From contig VZRG01000354.1 in NCBI GenBank assembly GCA_013397435.1, positions 480,206 to 544,205 of the forward strand: a stretch of 64,000 nucleotides of DNA, in the 5' to 3' direction. The notes under the pieces were generated by a model. That model was not told where the DNA came from and did no database searches. It saw only the letters and a program-made list of their open reading frames with translations. Below, in pieces: positions 34,994 to 46,262 of the stretch; the stretch's first letter is position 1; each line of letters starts with the position of its first letter. A program made the translations under genes and the position numbers. The stretch is from Erythrocercus mccallii. Lineage: Eukaryota > Chordata > Aves > Passeriformes > Dicruridae.

Positions 34994-35159
34994 TCATTCC
35001 CATGTTTACTATTCCCACATAATGGGGGTCTGTGCCTCATTCCTGCTTTCACTTTCACCAGATAATGACAGTCGCTGGCTCAAACCCATGTTCACTTTTC
35101 CCAGATAATGGGGATCGTTGTCTTTCCCACTTTGCCTTTTCTGGATGATGGGGAGGAGG
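34994..35159 (+). repeat. degenerate tandem repeat, four units of 38-45 bp
   Basis: Four related units follow each other at 34995-35035, 35036-35080, 35081-35121 and 35122-35159. Each has a pyrimidine-rich half with 'cactttnccc'-type words, then 'agataatggggatcgt' or a variant (CATAATGGGGGTC, AGATAATGACAGTC, GGATGATGGGG). Divergence between units is high, so the array is old. Confidence 0.6.
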
Positions 35160-36239
35160 AGCACTCGCAACCCCTGCAATGGTTCCTGGAGGATCTTGTT
35201 CCTCCCAGTCCCGAGGGTGTTTATGGAGCCTGAGCTGGCAGGAATGATCCTGACCTCAGGATCCTCACCTCTGGATGGCAGAGCCAGGTCACAGCAGGGA
35301 CAGGGACAGAGATGCCACCACACCATCAGCCACCTTTCCCTCCCCACCCTGTGCTGGGACTGCTCTCAACACTTCCTCTCTGGAAATTCTCCACATCTGC
35401 TTTCTGGGTTTCTTTGCCAGCCAGCACAAGGGAGAGATGCTTGGCAGTTTGGGAGAGCTTTCCCTGTAAAACAGCAAGGAACACCTAGCAGCACTAGGGG
35501 AATATTTCCATTTTGTTCGTTCAGACACCTGAGCCTGGAGTTGGTTTGTGAGCCCTGAGCTGAGCCAGGTGTGGGGACAGAGCAGGGGGAGACCAGAAGA
35601 CCACTCTGCACAGAGGTTCTGGGGCTCAGCTTGCCAAAATAATGTCACTTTATGGAGTATTCAGGTGACACCAGGAGAGAGGTGCCTGCCAAGGCTGCCC
35701 TTGGTGCCTGTGGCCCCACAGCCACAGGGCTTTAGGCAAAGCAGGGAGATTTTCAAGTCCTTCCTCAAAACACAGATTTAGATGAAGGTGATTGTAAAAT
35801 GAAAATCATTTAATATTTAAAAGTCATAAGGTTTCTCTTGCAGGAAATATTGAAATGTCTTAGTTCAGCTCAATTTGTTTTTCCTTTAGGGGCAAGGGAC
35901 ACAAAATAAAGAAGCAAATACAGAAATAGGTGGAACATGCCAGGTTTTTTTTGGTGGCTTTTTTCCCCCAAATCTGAATTTTGCACCTCTCATAAAGTGC
36001 AGATAGATGCATTTGTCCAGCTTCAACTTCTACAATATCCATTTATCAGCTGTGGCCAAGCCCCTAAAGCAGCCCTTCCCTGCTGCACGGCTCCTACCAG
36101 GGAAGCAACAACCACAATGCTTCCAGCCATTGGGAAAACAAGAAAAAAAACAATGGAAACAAGGGGCTTCTACCCCGCCTCACGTACCCATCGGTGCCCT
36201 TGAGCAAGTTTTGTGTTCTCGGTGTTTTCCGTGTTTCAA
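35160..36239. other. non-coding stretch, no recognised feature
   Basis: An AT-rich patch lies at 35760-36030. No exon or repeat family is recognised. Confidence 0.4.
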
Positions 36240-36890
36240 TCCATCCCCAGCCCCCGCTGCCGCCGTGCTTTGTGTGGCTGAGCTTTCTGCGGGATGGTTT
36301 TTCCATTGTCATTCACACAGGGCCAAAGGCAGAATGCATTAAAACCACGGCGGGGCTGGGGCGGGGGTGGGCAGCAATATTTGCCTCTTTTGGAGTTAAT
36401 TCTCCAAATCGCTTCACATTCGCTCCCTTCCCATGCATTTGTGGCGCTTCCGTGGATGCTCCCGGAGGCGCCGGGGGAGGTGAGGCGCTGGTTTGACCCT
36501 CAGCTCGTCGGATTCACTGCAAGGAGCTTTGCCTTTAGAGCAGCTGGGATGGGAGAGATGGGTGCTCACCCGCAGGGTGTCCAGGGAAAAGCCGGCTTTG
36601 CAATGGACCTGCTCCTTTGGGGAGAGAGTGAACCCGGCGAGTTCAACCTGGCCCAGGGCGGAGCCGCTCCCGCGGCTCCCGCATCCCCCGCAGCCCAGGC
36701 TGTCTCCTCTCCGCTGACAGTGACTTTCCTCTTCATTCCAGAGCAGGAACCTCGGCTGCATCCGGGCCCTGCCGTGCCTGTGCTGGTGCCGCAGCCCCTG
36801 CGAGGGTCGCAGGGCACAGGGGCCTCCCGCGGGTGGGGAACAGCAAACAAAACCCGCAGGGGACATCTCGGGGTCACAGCGCAGAGGGGA
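36240..36890. promoter_or_regulatory. CpG-rich cluster, possible island
   Basis: About 40 CpGs fall in 650 bases by hand count, densest at 36421-36480 and 36661-36800. The plus-strand frame of 280 codons across it (36294-37136) shows no known domain and is matched by open frames on the other strand, so I treat it as a composition effect. Confidence 0.38.
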
Positions 36891-37821
36891 CAGGGCTCCT
36901 GCACTCACCACAGGATGAGGGGACACCCAGGAACAGCAGACCCCAAAGCAGCTCTGTCCCCTCCTCTGTCCCCACAGCTCTCCAGCACGGAGCCAATGGC
37001 AGTGGCGGCCTCTCCATCGTGTTCCTGCCCAAAACGTCAGGATCTGGAGGCAATGGGATTATTTATTCCTGCCTTTTGCCCCTGGGCTCTCCCCGGAGCG
37101 ATGATATATGAACAGTCCTGGATTTCCATCCCCTGAAGCTGCTCCTCCAGCCTGATCCACACCCCGCTCCTGGGGGTACCCCAGGGCTTTCTCCGGGTCA
37201 CGGGGCTACCTCTGGATTTCCTGGATTGTCTGAATTCCTCGTGCAAAGTTGTACATTTCTGAAATTCTATTTTTGGATTAATGAACATTTGGCAACAATA
37301 TGAAGCCTGTTTGTAGCCAGTGGGGTGACCCTCCTAATGTGTTCCCCATGCCTCCTCTTCCCTCTGGCCAAAATCCCCCCCCCCCCCCCGCAGGAAAGCC
37401 CTGGAGCCTTTCCCAAGTTTACCCCAGGAATGAAATCAGCTCCATGTCTGCCACAGTGAATTTTTTCTGTCCACAGGCACTTTCTCTTTTCCCCACCTGC
37501 CCGAGAGGGAGAAAGGAAGGAGGAGAAGCAGATGGAGGCAGAGCTGCAGACATGAAGTGTGAGAAAGGCAGCGGGGAAGAGGAAATTTGAGCATCAGGAA
37601 ATTCTTCCGAGCACACCGAGGTGTCAGACAGAGCGATTGCCTTCCCGGGAATGGGGACCAGTCCCATGTCTTGGGAAAAAAAAGGGAGATTCAGGTTAGA
37701 GCAGACCAAAACCTGCAAGGCTCTGCACTGGCTGAGCTGGGATCAGCATCCACTTGTTTCCCTTCCTGGAGTAAGGAACGACCCATGGGTTCAGTTCATT
37801 TTTCATCTGAATTCCCTCTGC
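36891..37821. other. non-coding stretch with a C15 run
   Basis: A run of fifteen C residues lies at 37375-37389. Nothing else is recognised before the CR1 at 37822. Confidence 0.5.
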
Positions 37822-38245
37822 TCTGGAGCCAGACTAGAAGAGCAGGGGGTGTTCATCTGGAGAAAAAAAAAAGACTCCAGGGAGACCTTAGAGCCCCTTC
37901 CAGGGCCTAAAGGGGCTCCAGGAGACCTGGAGAGGGACTTGGGACAAGGGATGGAGGGACAGGACACGGGGAATGGCTTCCCACTGCCAAAGGGCAGGGT
38001 TAGATGGGATATTGGGAAAGAATTTTTCCCTGTGAAGGCGCTGAAGCCCTGGTTAAAGTTGCCCAGAGGAACTGTGGGTGCCCCTGAATGCCTGGAAATG
38101 TCCAAGGCCAGGTTGGATGAGGCTTGGAGCAACCTGGGATGGTGGAAGGTGTCCCTGCTCATGGCAGGGTGTGGGATGGGATGAGCTATCAAGTCCCTTT
38201 GAACAAAATCTTGTCTGAGATTCTACGATTCCCACAGTGTAGGGC
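37822..38245 (+). mobile_element. CR1 LINE 3' fragment, longest in the window
   Basis: About 420 bases of CR1 are present. It starts at 'tggagccagactagaagagc' and 'gggggtgttcatctggaga', then 'gactccagggagacctta', 'aggggctccaggagacctgg', 'gggatattgggaaagaatt', 'ccaaggccaggttggatgag' and 'ggaaggtgtccctgctcatgg'. The tail is decayed ('gattctacgattcc'). This reaches into the C-terminal coding or proximal 3' region of CR1, but no intact frame remains. Confidence 0.93.
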
Positions 38246-39249
38246 CACATCTGGACTCTGTCCACCTCCAGTCACCTGGTCCCACATGTCCCCCAGGCTC
38301 TGGGAGTTGAAGACTCCTCACAGCTCCTGCCCAGACTCACCTCAGCTCTCAGTGGGAGTTTTCATGCCGTGGGAGTGGGAATCCCATAAAACATCCTGAA
38401 CTCTCCCTGTACCAGCACTTCCCAAGCGAGTCCCTCTGTGTGGGCTGTGCTGAGGTGACACTTCCAGCCTGCCACCAGACGGGAGGAGTATCTCATGAGC
38501 TGATGTAAAACGGGATGAGTGGTCCCCTGTGACTTTTTTTTTTCCTATTTCATCCCCAAATAATTCTGCGAGGGAATTTTTGTGTAATTGGATTAAGTGT
38601 GGGGAACTTGTCCTTGCTGACAGATTGCACAGGCACCAAACCAACATCAGGGGGGTTGCCACTAAATCTTCTTTCACTGGGAAAAAAAAAAAAAAAAAAA
38701 AAAAAAGCAAATAGTAGTTCAGGTTTGCAGCCAAACCAGATTTACCCAGCCCTGATGCAGAGGATGGATTGTTCCCCATCAATCCCACAGAAGCCACTGA
38801 GACCCCGTTTTTTCCTCTAGTTTCATTTCATGGGCACGAACAACTTGTACACAGCTTCTTTTTCTGTGAAAAGGGACCATTTTTTTAAGAGCAGCCTATG
38901 TCTGAGGGACACGATGCCGCGGCAGATCCGCTGATATCTCCACTCTCCAAAGGAAGGGCTATTAGGGAGATAAGTGATGGGGAGAGCACTCTCTCTATGG
39001 AGCTAAAAAGTGGAGGAGGGAGATAACTTGGGAGCTCTGGTAAAGCCACCAAACATTCTGTGAATAAAACTGTTTGAGGAATCAATTTTCCTCACTGCAG
39101 CGATTGTGTTTTCCTGAGGGTGATGTTTATCCGTTGGCTCTGTTCCCACAGCTCAGACACATCCAAGGCTCGCCCAGGGCCCCATCCAGCACTTGCTGAA
39201 GAGCCTGGAGGAGCAGGGGAAGCTTGGTTTAAAACCTACTGTGCTACAG
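38246..39249. other. non-coding stretch with an A25 run
   Basis: No exon or repeat family was recognised apart from the A25 run annotated separately and a short T-run near 38537-38546. Confidence 0.4.
38682..38706 (+). repeat. poly-A run, 25 bases
   Basis: Twenty-five uninterrupted A residues follow 'ctttcactggg'. No source transcript or target-site duplication was recognised. Confidence 0.95.
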
Positions 39250-39470
39250 ACCAGGAGATGTTCAGCTAGGACAACAGGAGGAATTTCTTCTTGGAAAGGG
39301 TGGCCAGACATTGGAAGGGAGGTTTGGAGTCCCCATCCCTGAAGGTGTCCAAGGAAGGATTGGAGGTGGCACTTAGTGCTCTGGGCTGGTGACAAGATGG
39401 GAGTCAGGCACTGGTTGGACTTGATGGCCTTGGATGGTTTTCCCAACATTAATGATTCTGTGATTCCATG
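39250..39470 (+). mobile_element. CR1 LINE 3' fragment, diverged subfamily
   Basis: Words in order are 'gaatttcttcttggaaagg', 'gtggccagacattggaagg', 'gagtccccatccctgaagg', 'tgtccaaggaaggattgg', 'cactggttggacttgatgg' and 'aatgattctgtgattcc'. It belongs to the same subfamily as the minus-strand copy at 43745-43975. Confidence 0.88.
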
Positions 39471-42400
39471 AAGTTCATCCAACCCAGTGGCTGCAGCACC
39501 CACAAAGGCACCACCAACTCATCCCAGGGATGAGTCAGTGACAGCAGGGCCGATATTGTCTGCCGAAGCTGAGCCCTGTCCAGCTTTTCCCTTTCCAGGG
39601 GGTCCCACAGCAAAGCCCGGAGCACGTGGAGCACTCCTGGATACCCTCATCTGTCTGTGCCCCTCCAGCTTCCATCCCTGAGCGTGGAGCCAGCTCCACT
39701 GTCAGTCATTTACAGAGCTCCATGGGCCACATCCAGCACGCCTGCATCAGTCCCCAAGCTCTTAATGAGATTACAAAGTTTATTTGAAAGACACCAATAA
39801 AAAGGATTTAAAAATCCCTCGGAGTCTTGCCATATCCCAGAGTGCTTGGCCAGCGGGAGAGCTCCTCCAGCTCCTGGTTTGTTTTCCTTTGGGAGCAGCC
39901 GAGGCTGCTGCCTCCTGCATTCCCGTGCATTAGCAGCCTCTTCCCAGGTTGACCCCATGTATTATGGATGCGTTGAAATCTTCGTGTTCTGAATAGGAGC
40001 TGCATTATTCATGGCACTGCTTAGAGTTTGTCTTTTAAAGCCCTGCAGCCTTTTAATCAAATGCTCCGATTTTAACAGCAGCCAAGACCAGATATTTTGC
40101 TTTACATTTTTTAAAAGTCATCTCTGTGGATTTCCCCCCCTGTTCTCCCCCTCTCTTTGAAGGCTCAAGGCCACTCGGAAGCTGGGATAGTGGTGGGGGA
40201 CAGAGGTGGATGAGGAGGTGTGAGGGCTCAGGGAGGAGACGACGGGATGTGCTGATGGCCCCAAGCCTGTTCCAGCCCCACATGTGAGGTCAGGAGTGCT
40301 GGATATCCCTGGGTTCCCTGAGGGGAGTGGGTGTTCCACTGGGCATCAGGGATGCAGCCAGAGGATGCGTGGCACTGAGCCTCTCCCAGCCTTGGGCAGT
40401 GGTGCTGCTTCTGATTTGAGTGACATCAAGATTTCCTTGGAATTGTAAGGAGGGAAAAGGGGGAGATGGAGGGAGCAGCATCACCTGGTCCCTGTGGGGT
40501 GGGGTCACATTTCAGTGTGGAAGGTGCAGGCTGGTGGGTGGGATGGAAGATGTGGAGACCCCATGGAACTCCAGAGAGAAGTTCCTAAGGCTGGCATGAG
40601 CTGGAGCAAAGCCAGCGTGCCATGCCTGGTCTGGGAGGAGGGAAGGAGCTCCAAAGGCTCTGCCTGGGGCGCAGCAGCACAGCACAGAGCAAATGCAGCC
40701 CCTGCGTGGGCACAACCCCAGCCCCATCCAGGGGCTGCCTCTGCCTCCACCTGCAGTGAATTTGGCCTAATGACTTAAACACAGATCTCGTTTCCAGGCA
40801 AACATCCCAAGTGTTCTGTCCCTGGTGGCAGGGAAACTCCTTAAATCAAAGCAGAGCAATCTGATAGCCAGGGCTGCAGCTCAGGGCTTTATTGATCACA
40901 TCTGGGCTGGGGCAGGACTGGGCTGGGATGGGACCGAGGAGGGACAGGGATGGGACTTTGGGGAGCTGTGGACTAGGTCTCTGGGGACACACTGCTCTCC
41001 TGCCCTGCTCAGAGCCCCAGCCCTGCAGCCCCTCACACCGAGCGCTGGAAGGAGAGAGAAGAAATGCTGGAATTTCTGACAGCTCCAGCCTTTCCGAGCC
41101 CAATGCTACAGATTCCTTTTGTCTCTCTAGTTCCCAGGAGTTTCAGAGCACATTGAATGCCGTTGTTATTGTTTGGGAGGGTTTTGTGCTAATTCATTAC
41201 CTCTGAGACTTGAGTATGGAAAAGTTGGAAAAAAAGAAGTGATTGGAGGATTTTCCCTTCCTCTGTGCTCCAAATGCGATTAAACACCAAGGTCCCCTGG
41301 GCGCGGGGCTGTGACATGTAGTGCGGGCAGTGCAGTGCTGGGGTGGCTGCTTCCCACCCAGGCTCATTCCTGAGCTGCTCCTGGTAACTCCTGGGAGTTA
41401 ATGGTGTGGGACACACCAGCAGTGGCAGAGTCCCACTGTGCTCTCTGCCGTGCCTTAGTCGCTCCCTGGGGTACAGATCCCTCTCTGCCAAGGTTTCAGC
41501 TCCATGAGAGGGCTGTCCACTGGTTATGGAGCAGCACCTTGGGAGCAGCAGGGAAATGTGGGATGGGGCACTAGGAGGGGGAAGTAGTGCCAGGCTGCCT
41601 GTCTGAGCTGACCCTGACAGCTGAGCCCAAAGGCAGGCGCCACATGCAGCTCCAGCACTGGCAGGACAATGCCACCATGTCGCAGAGCAGCCCTGGTTGG
41701 GTGCCAGTCCCCTGTAGCTCAGCAAAATTTAGGCTCCATCCCTTTTCCTGGGACCTCCACACTTCTCATCCTCCCTCTGTGCATGTCAGGAGGCTCCGAG
41801 AGCCTCGGCCCCTCGGGGGGTGCATCCGTCATGTCCCATTTGGGAGGCAGGACTCTTCCCGTCACATTGTTGTGTCTGGAAGCAGGTCACCCCTCGTTTC
41901 CATAAGATCACATTTCCAGGCCAGCGCTGCCCGCAGCCCTGCCATTCATGCTCCGTTGGAGAGCTGCTGCTGCCTGCACAGAGCGCGGGGATAAAGTGAT
42001 GTCTTAATTCTTTGCACATTCTTAAATAAAGGAGCGGGAGAGAAAGGGAGCGGCTCAAGGTCAGCAGTCGTTGCTGAGTGAGATTTCTTCAGCAGATTGT
42101 CTAAAATAGCCTGGAAAAAATAAACAAAAGCAAATTGATGGACGCTATATTGAGGCGATGGGAAGTGAAGATGAAAAGAGAAGTGCCAGCTTGACTGCTA
42201 GCTTGGTGTGAGAATAAAACCTGCAAAAATATTCTCAGTTGGTATTTTAATGGCTGAGCTGAATGCTTAAAAAACCCCAGGATTGCTGACTTGAGCCAGG
42301 CAGATGCTGAAGCCATTTGTGCATGCATGACACTGGGAGAATCCTTCAAAAATTGTTTAATGATCCATCTCTTTAATTCTGGCTGGAGCTGACCAAATTA

Positions 42401-42597
42401 TTTTGAAATTTAAAAAAAGGCTCTCCATTACTTCCTTGAGCTTTGGATCAGGACCCTGAAGGCATTTAAGATAATTTGTTTTGTTTTGTTTTCCACAGAT
42501 ACTCTTGTGAATACTTTCAGGGGATGTTAATTGGAGTTGGTGGTGGAAGTTAAAACTTGCAGACTGTTGGTTTAATACCTGTGGCTTTAAAACCCCT
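39471..42597. other. non-coding stretch, no recognised feature
   Basis: No repeat family or exon is recognised. The segment 42000-42360 is AT-rich with few substitutions toward repeats and could be regulatory. A short TTTTG run lies at 42477-42491. Confidence 0.4.
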
Positions 42598-42928
42598 TGG
42601 GCAGGGACACCTTCCCCCATCCCAGGTTGCTCCAAGCCCCATCCAACGTGGCCTTGGACACTTCCAGGCATCCAGTGGCAGCCACAGTTCCTCTGGGCAG
42701 GCCGTGCCGGGGCCTCCTCACCCTGACAGCCAGGAATTCCTTCCAATATCCCATCTGACCCTGCCCTCTGGCAATGAGAAGCCTTATCCTGTCCCTCCAT
42801 CCCTTGCCTCTCTCCAGCTGTCCTGCAGCCCCCTTAGGCACTGGAAGAGGCTCTGAGGTCTCCCTGCAGCCTTCTCTTCCCCAGGTGAACACCCCCAGCT
42901 CTCCCAGCCTGGCTGCAGAACAGAGGGG
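42598..42928 (-). mobile_element. CR1 LINE fragment lacking its 3' tail
   Basis: The plus strand starts abruptly at 'gggcagggacacctt' and continues 'cccaggttgctccaagccc', 'cttggacacttccaggcat', 'ccctgacagccaggaattcc' and 'tctccagctgtcctgcagcc'. It ends at 'gaacacccccagctctccc' and 'agcctggctgcagaacagag'. The terminal 75 or so bases found in the other copies ('gattctatgat' and the 'ttccaaccc' block) are absent. Because LINE insertion starts at the 3' end, the loss must have come after insertion. Confidence 0.9.
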
Positions 42929-43744
42929 TTTGTGCTGTTTTAATGAATTGCAAATATTATTTTGGCCCTTTAAAATAAACATTAAAAAAAACCAAAAAAC
43001 TTTGAAAAACATTGCTGGGACAGGATGGAATTATTCCAGTAGGAATTACAGCTGATCACTCTGGAAAGGCTGACTGGAATAGAGGCTGGATGGGGTCAGA
43101 TTCCCCATCCCAAAGCCCAGTGTCTGTTTTTTCCAGGTGTGAGCAGAGCAGCCCCAGGGGGATGAAGAAGGTACCAGACATCCCTTCCACATCCTCTGAG
43201 GTGAATTCCCAGCTGGACATTGGCCCCTCTCCCCTCTTTGGATCCACTCTGGGGCTTGTTCCAGCACAGCTCCTGCCCATGGTGTGCTCAGGGTGTCACA
43301 AACAGTGTCAGTGACGATCCCCAGAGCACCTGTGTGACAAACATTGAACATTCCCTGGCTGTTCATGCTTGGATGTGACACAGCAGGGTAGCTGAAGCTG
43401 CCTAAAGAAAGGGAGAACCAGACTGCCAGGAGAGACAGGGAGTGGAACTGCTGCTTTTTTGTCCAAAACCAGGAATTTCTGGTTAAAAACAAAATATGGC
43501 TGAGATAAATAAAGATGAGTTAAAATGTAGGCAGCTGCCTCAGAGATCATTCCTGCAGGCAGATCCTGAGCCTGCTGACAGCTCCCTGGCACGGAGAGGC
43601 TCCAAAAGCCACAACACCTCCAGTGGCTGGGAATGAGAGATCCTGGGATGTGCCCAGGAGTTCCTGATCACTTGACCTCGAGAAACAAGGGTTGAGGTGT
43701 CCTATGATAGCAGGGGCTTAGCTGTGTGGGCCAGGAGCAATGCT
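42929..43744. other. non-coding stretch, no recognised feature
   Basis: A-rich DNA at 42970-43010 borders the CR1. No exon is recognised. Confidence 0.4.
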
Positions 43745-43975
43745 GAATCATGGAATCCCAGATTCCCAGAACCACTGAGGTTAGAAAAGTTCTCCAAGAT
43801 CATTAAGTCCAGCCTGTGCTCTATCCCCACCTCGTCACCAGCACAGAGCACTGAGTGCCACATCCACACCTTCCTTGGACACCTCCAGGAATGGGGACTC
43901 CAAACTGCCCTGGGCAGCTCTTCCAGTGCCTGACTCTTTCCATGAAAAAATTCCTCTTGATCCCAAAGATAAAGG
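43745..43975 (-). mobile_element. CR1 LINE 3' fragment, diverged subfamily, minus strand
   Basis: The plus strand reads 'gaatcatggaatcccagatt', 'ccaagatcattaagtccagc', 'agcacagagcactgagtgcc', 'ccttggacacctccaggaat', 'ctgccctgggcagctcttcc' and 'aaaaattcctcttgatcc'. It is the reverse complement of the CR1 subfamily also seen at 39250-39470. Confidence 0.88.
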
Positions 43976-44994
43976 GGTTTCCCATCTCACTGCCCAGCCA
44001 TCATTCCCACTTTGGTTCATCACTGCTCATGGAAGGATATTTATCACAATTCCAGCAACACAACAGCTCGAACTAAATCAGGGCTGGAGCTGCTCAGTCT
44101 CTCCTCCCAGGCTTCCCTCTGGATCCTGCTCCTGCCCTACCACAGCCTCCACTTGCCTGGAGCAGGATTATTCCCCCATGGATGTGAGTTCCTGCCAGCT
44201 CTGCCACCCAATGACCAAGTGCTGCCCCACAGATATCCCGGGATTAAAAGAATTGGCAATTCTGGGTGCCCAGTTTGAGGCAGGGGATGTTTCTGATTGC
44301 ACGTGGCCTTTTCTCCAACAACCTGGCTGTTCCAAGCCCAGCTCCTGATGGCTTTCCCTGGAGCCAGGGATGTTCAGCACTTCTGAAGTCAGCTCCCAGG
44401 ATCTTGGATTTGGATATTTAAGGCACAAGGCTCACGTGAGATGTTCTGTTCACCAGTGAACATCATGGCTGGGGACACAAGCAGACATCAAGGCTGAGCT
44501 GGGGACTGCACCCCATAGGGGTGCTGGCAGGCCTGAACCCCAAATCCATCTTCCATCCTTTTCCTGCTTTGTAGCCCCCATCCTAATCAGGATATTAATG
44601 TCAAAGATACAGCAAATTTTGATGAGCTGTCCTTGCTCATGGCTTAGCACATGGCCAAGCCCAGCTGTTTTCCAGGCAGGAGGACACAAAGGGCATGTTG
44701 AGGCACTAAAATATCCTCCCAGTTTGGAAGGTCCTGCTGTAAAGAGACCTGGGGAAGAGCAAGAGCATCATAAAAAAACATTTGCCAGAATTCAGCATAT
44801 TTTTTCATGAGTTTCATTCCTGGGAGCAGATTTCAGCATTTTGGCTGAAACTTTGCAGAGTGATTCACTCCAGGCAGACACCAGCCCAGAAAATTTCATC
44901 TCCAACCATTCCAGTTTGGCAAAGCTGAGAGCAACTGCAAACACAGACCTGTAATATGTGGAGTGGGAGCAGCCGGGGAACCAGCACTGCACCC
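43976..44994. other. non-coding stretch with a possible old repeat relic
   Basis: At 44369-44442 the reverse complement reads like the end of an old amniote interspersed repeat, with words 'ttaaatatccaa' and 'cttcagaagtgctgaac'. This is a weak resemblance only. No exon is recognised. Confidence 0.35.
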
Positions 44995-45145
44995 TTCACC
45001 CCATTCACTCCTTTCTTTCTGTAATTATTTGCTTAATCACAGCACACTGTTAATCTTGTGCCCTAATTAATGTGCTATTAGGAGCCGTGCAGGCCATAAA
45101 CCTCCCCTTGGCATGAGCAGGATCATTTGCATTTGAGCTCAATTT
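44995..45145. promoter_or_regulatory. AT-rich candidate conserved non-coding element
   Basis: A compact AT-rich block holds TAATTA (45064-45069), further TAAT cores and a perfect octamer word ATTTGCAT (45125-45132), the binding site type of POU proteins. It stands out from GC-rich flanks. Conservation was not testable here. Confidence 0.35.
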
Positions 45146-46077
45146 TTTTCAGCCTGGGATCTTGAAGCACTTTCTGAAGTAGAGATCATTAACCCCAGTT
45201 CCAGCTGGTGAGGCCCAGACAGAGGGGATGTGACACCGATTGTCTCTCTCAGCACTGATGTCCTTGTCTGGCAGATCTCTGGAATACCCACTGGAATGCA
45301 CAGTCTGGGAGTGCTGCTGTCCTGGGGGATCCCGAGTCAAGCACCAACCTCTCCATGGATGTTTTCCCTGTGCTCCAGCTCGTGGTTGTCACCACCACTG
45401 GAGAGTGATTCTGGCATTGTCCTGCCCATGGAGAAGAAGGATGACACTGGGTTGGCAGAGGGAGAACAGATGTGCCGTGTCTGGACCTTGGAACAGGGAC
45501 GGTGGGACAGCAGGACAGCAGGACACCAGTCCAACATCCCTCCTGAGCCTGGGCTGCAGGAAATGCTGGCCCTGCTGCGGGATGGGCTCTGGGTGCTTGC
45601 CAGAGGCTCCCGGTGGATGTGCTCGGTGGATGTGCTCGCTCCAGGGCTGTTTACACAGGTGCTGCTTTGAAAAGCAAATGTTGCTGTTTATAAAATACTT
45701 TGCATCCATTTCCTGAGGAGCAGCGGAGCCGGAGCCGAGCAAGGTGGCTGAGCCCTGGCAGTGCCGATGTTCTGCTGCCAGCAGCTCCGGGTGTCCCAGT
45801 GCCATGTCCTTGGCACATCATCCCTGCAATCTCTGCTGTCCCTGATGGGCTGGAGATGGATCCAGGTGAAAACAGAGATCAGCAAAACTCTCCCAGGCCT
45901 TGCCTTAAAAAACTGCTTGAGAGAAGGACAGTTTCCCTTTTTAGGTCTGTCTGGGTAGAGACAGCCAAAACTGTTTGGAATGAGCAAAGAAGAATCTTAA
46001 CTTCCTCTGGGTGTGCCTTTCATGAACTTAACTTTGGGGTGCACATGGATTTCAGCCTATTCCCCTAAATGTTTAAT
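45146..46077. other. non-coding stretch, no recognised feature
   Basis: A small direct repeat (GGTGGATGTGCTC twice, 45612-45637) is the only structure seen. No exon is recognised. Confidence 0.4.
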
Positions 46078-46262
46078 GGAATCATAGAATTCCAAAATGG
46101 TTGGGTTGGAGGGGAAATTAAAGCTCATCTAGCCCAAATCCCCAGAGTAGTGACACCTTCCACTACCCCAGGTTGCTCCAAGCCCATCCAGCCTGTCCTT
46201 GGACACTTCCAAGGATGGGGCAGGCAAAGCTTCTCTGGGTAACCTGTTCCAAATTTCTGCAG
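46078..46262 (-). mobile_element. CR1 LINE 3' fragment, minus strand
   Basis: The plus strand starts 'ggaatcatagaattccaaa', then 'ggttgggttggagggg', 'agctcatctagcccaaatcc', 'gacaccttccactacccc', 'ggttgctccaagcccatcc', 'cttggacacttccaaggat' and 'gtaacctgttcc'. It is 5'-truncated. Confidence 0.92.

Noticed and set aside
36294..37136. A 280-codon plus-strand open frame
   Set aside because: It lies across a CpG-rich cluster where low stop-codon frequency is expected. Other frames are open too, and no known domain is seen.
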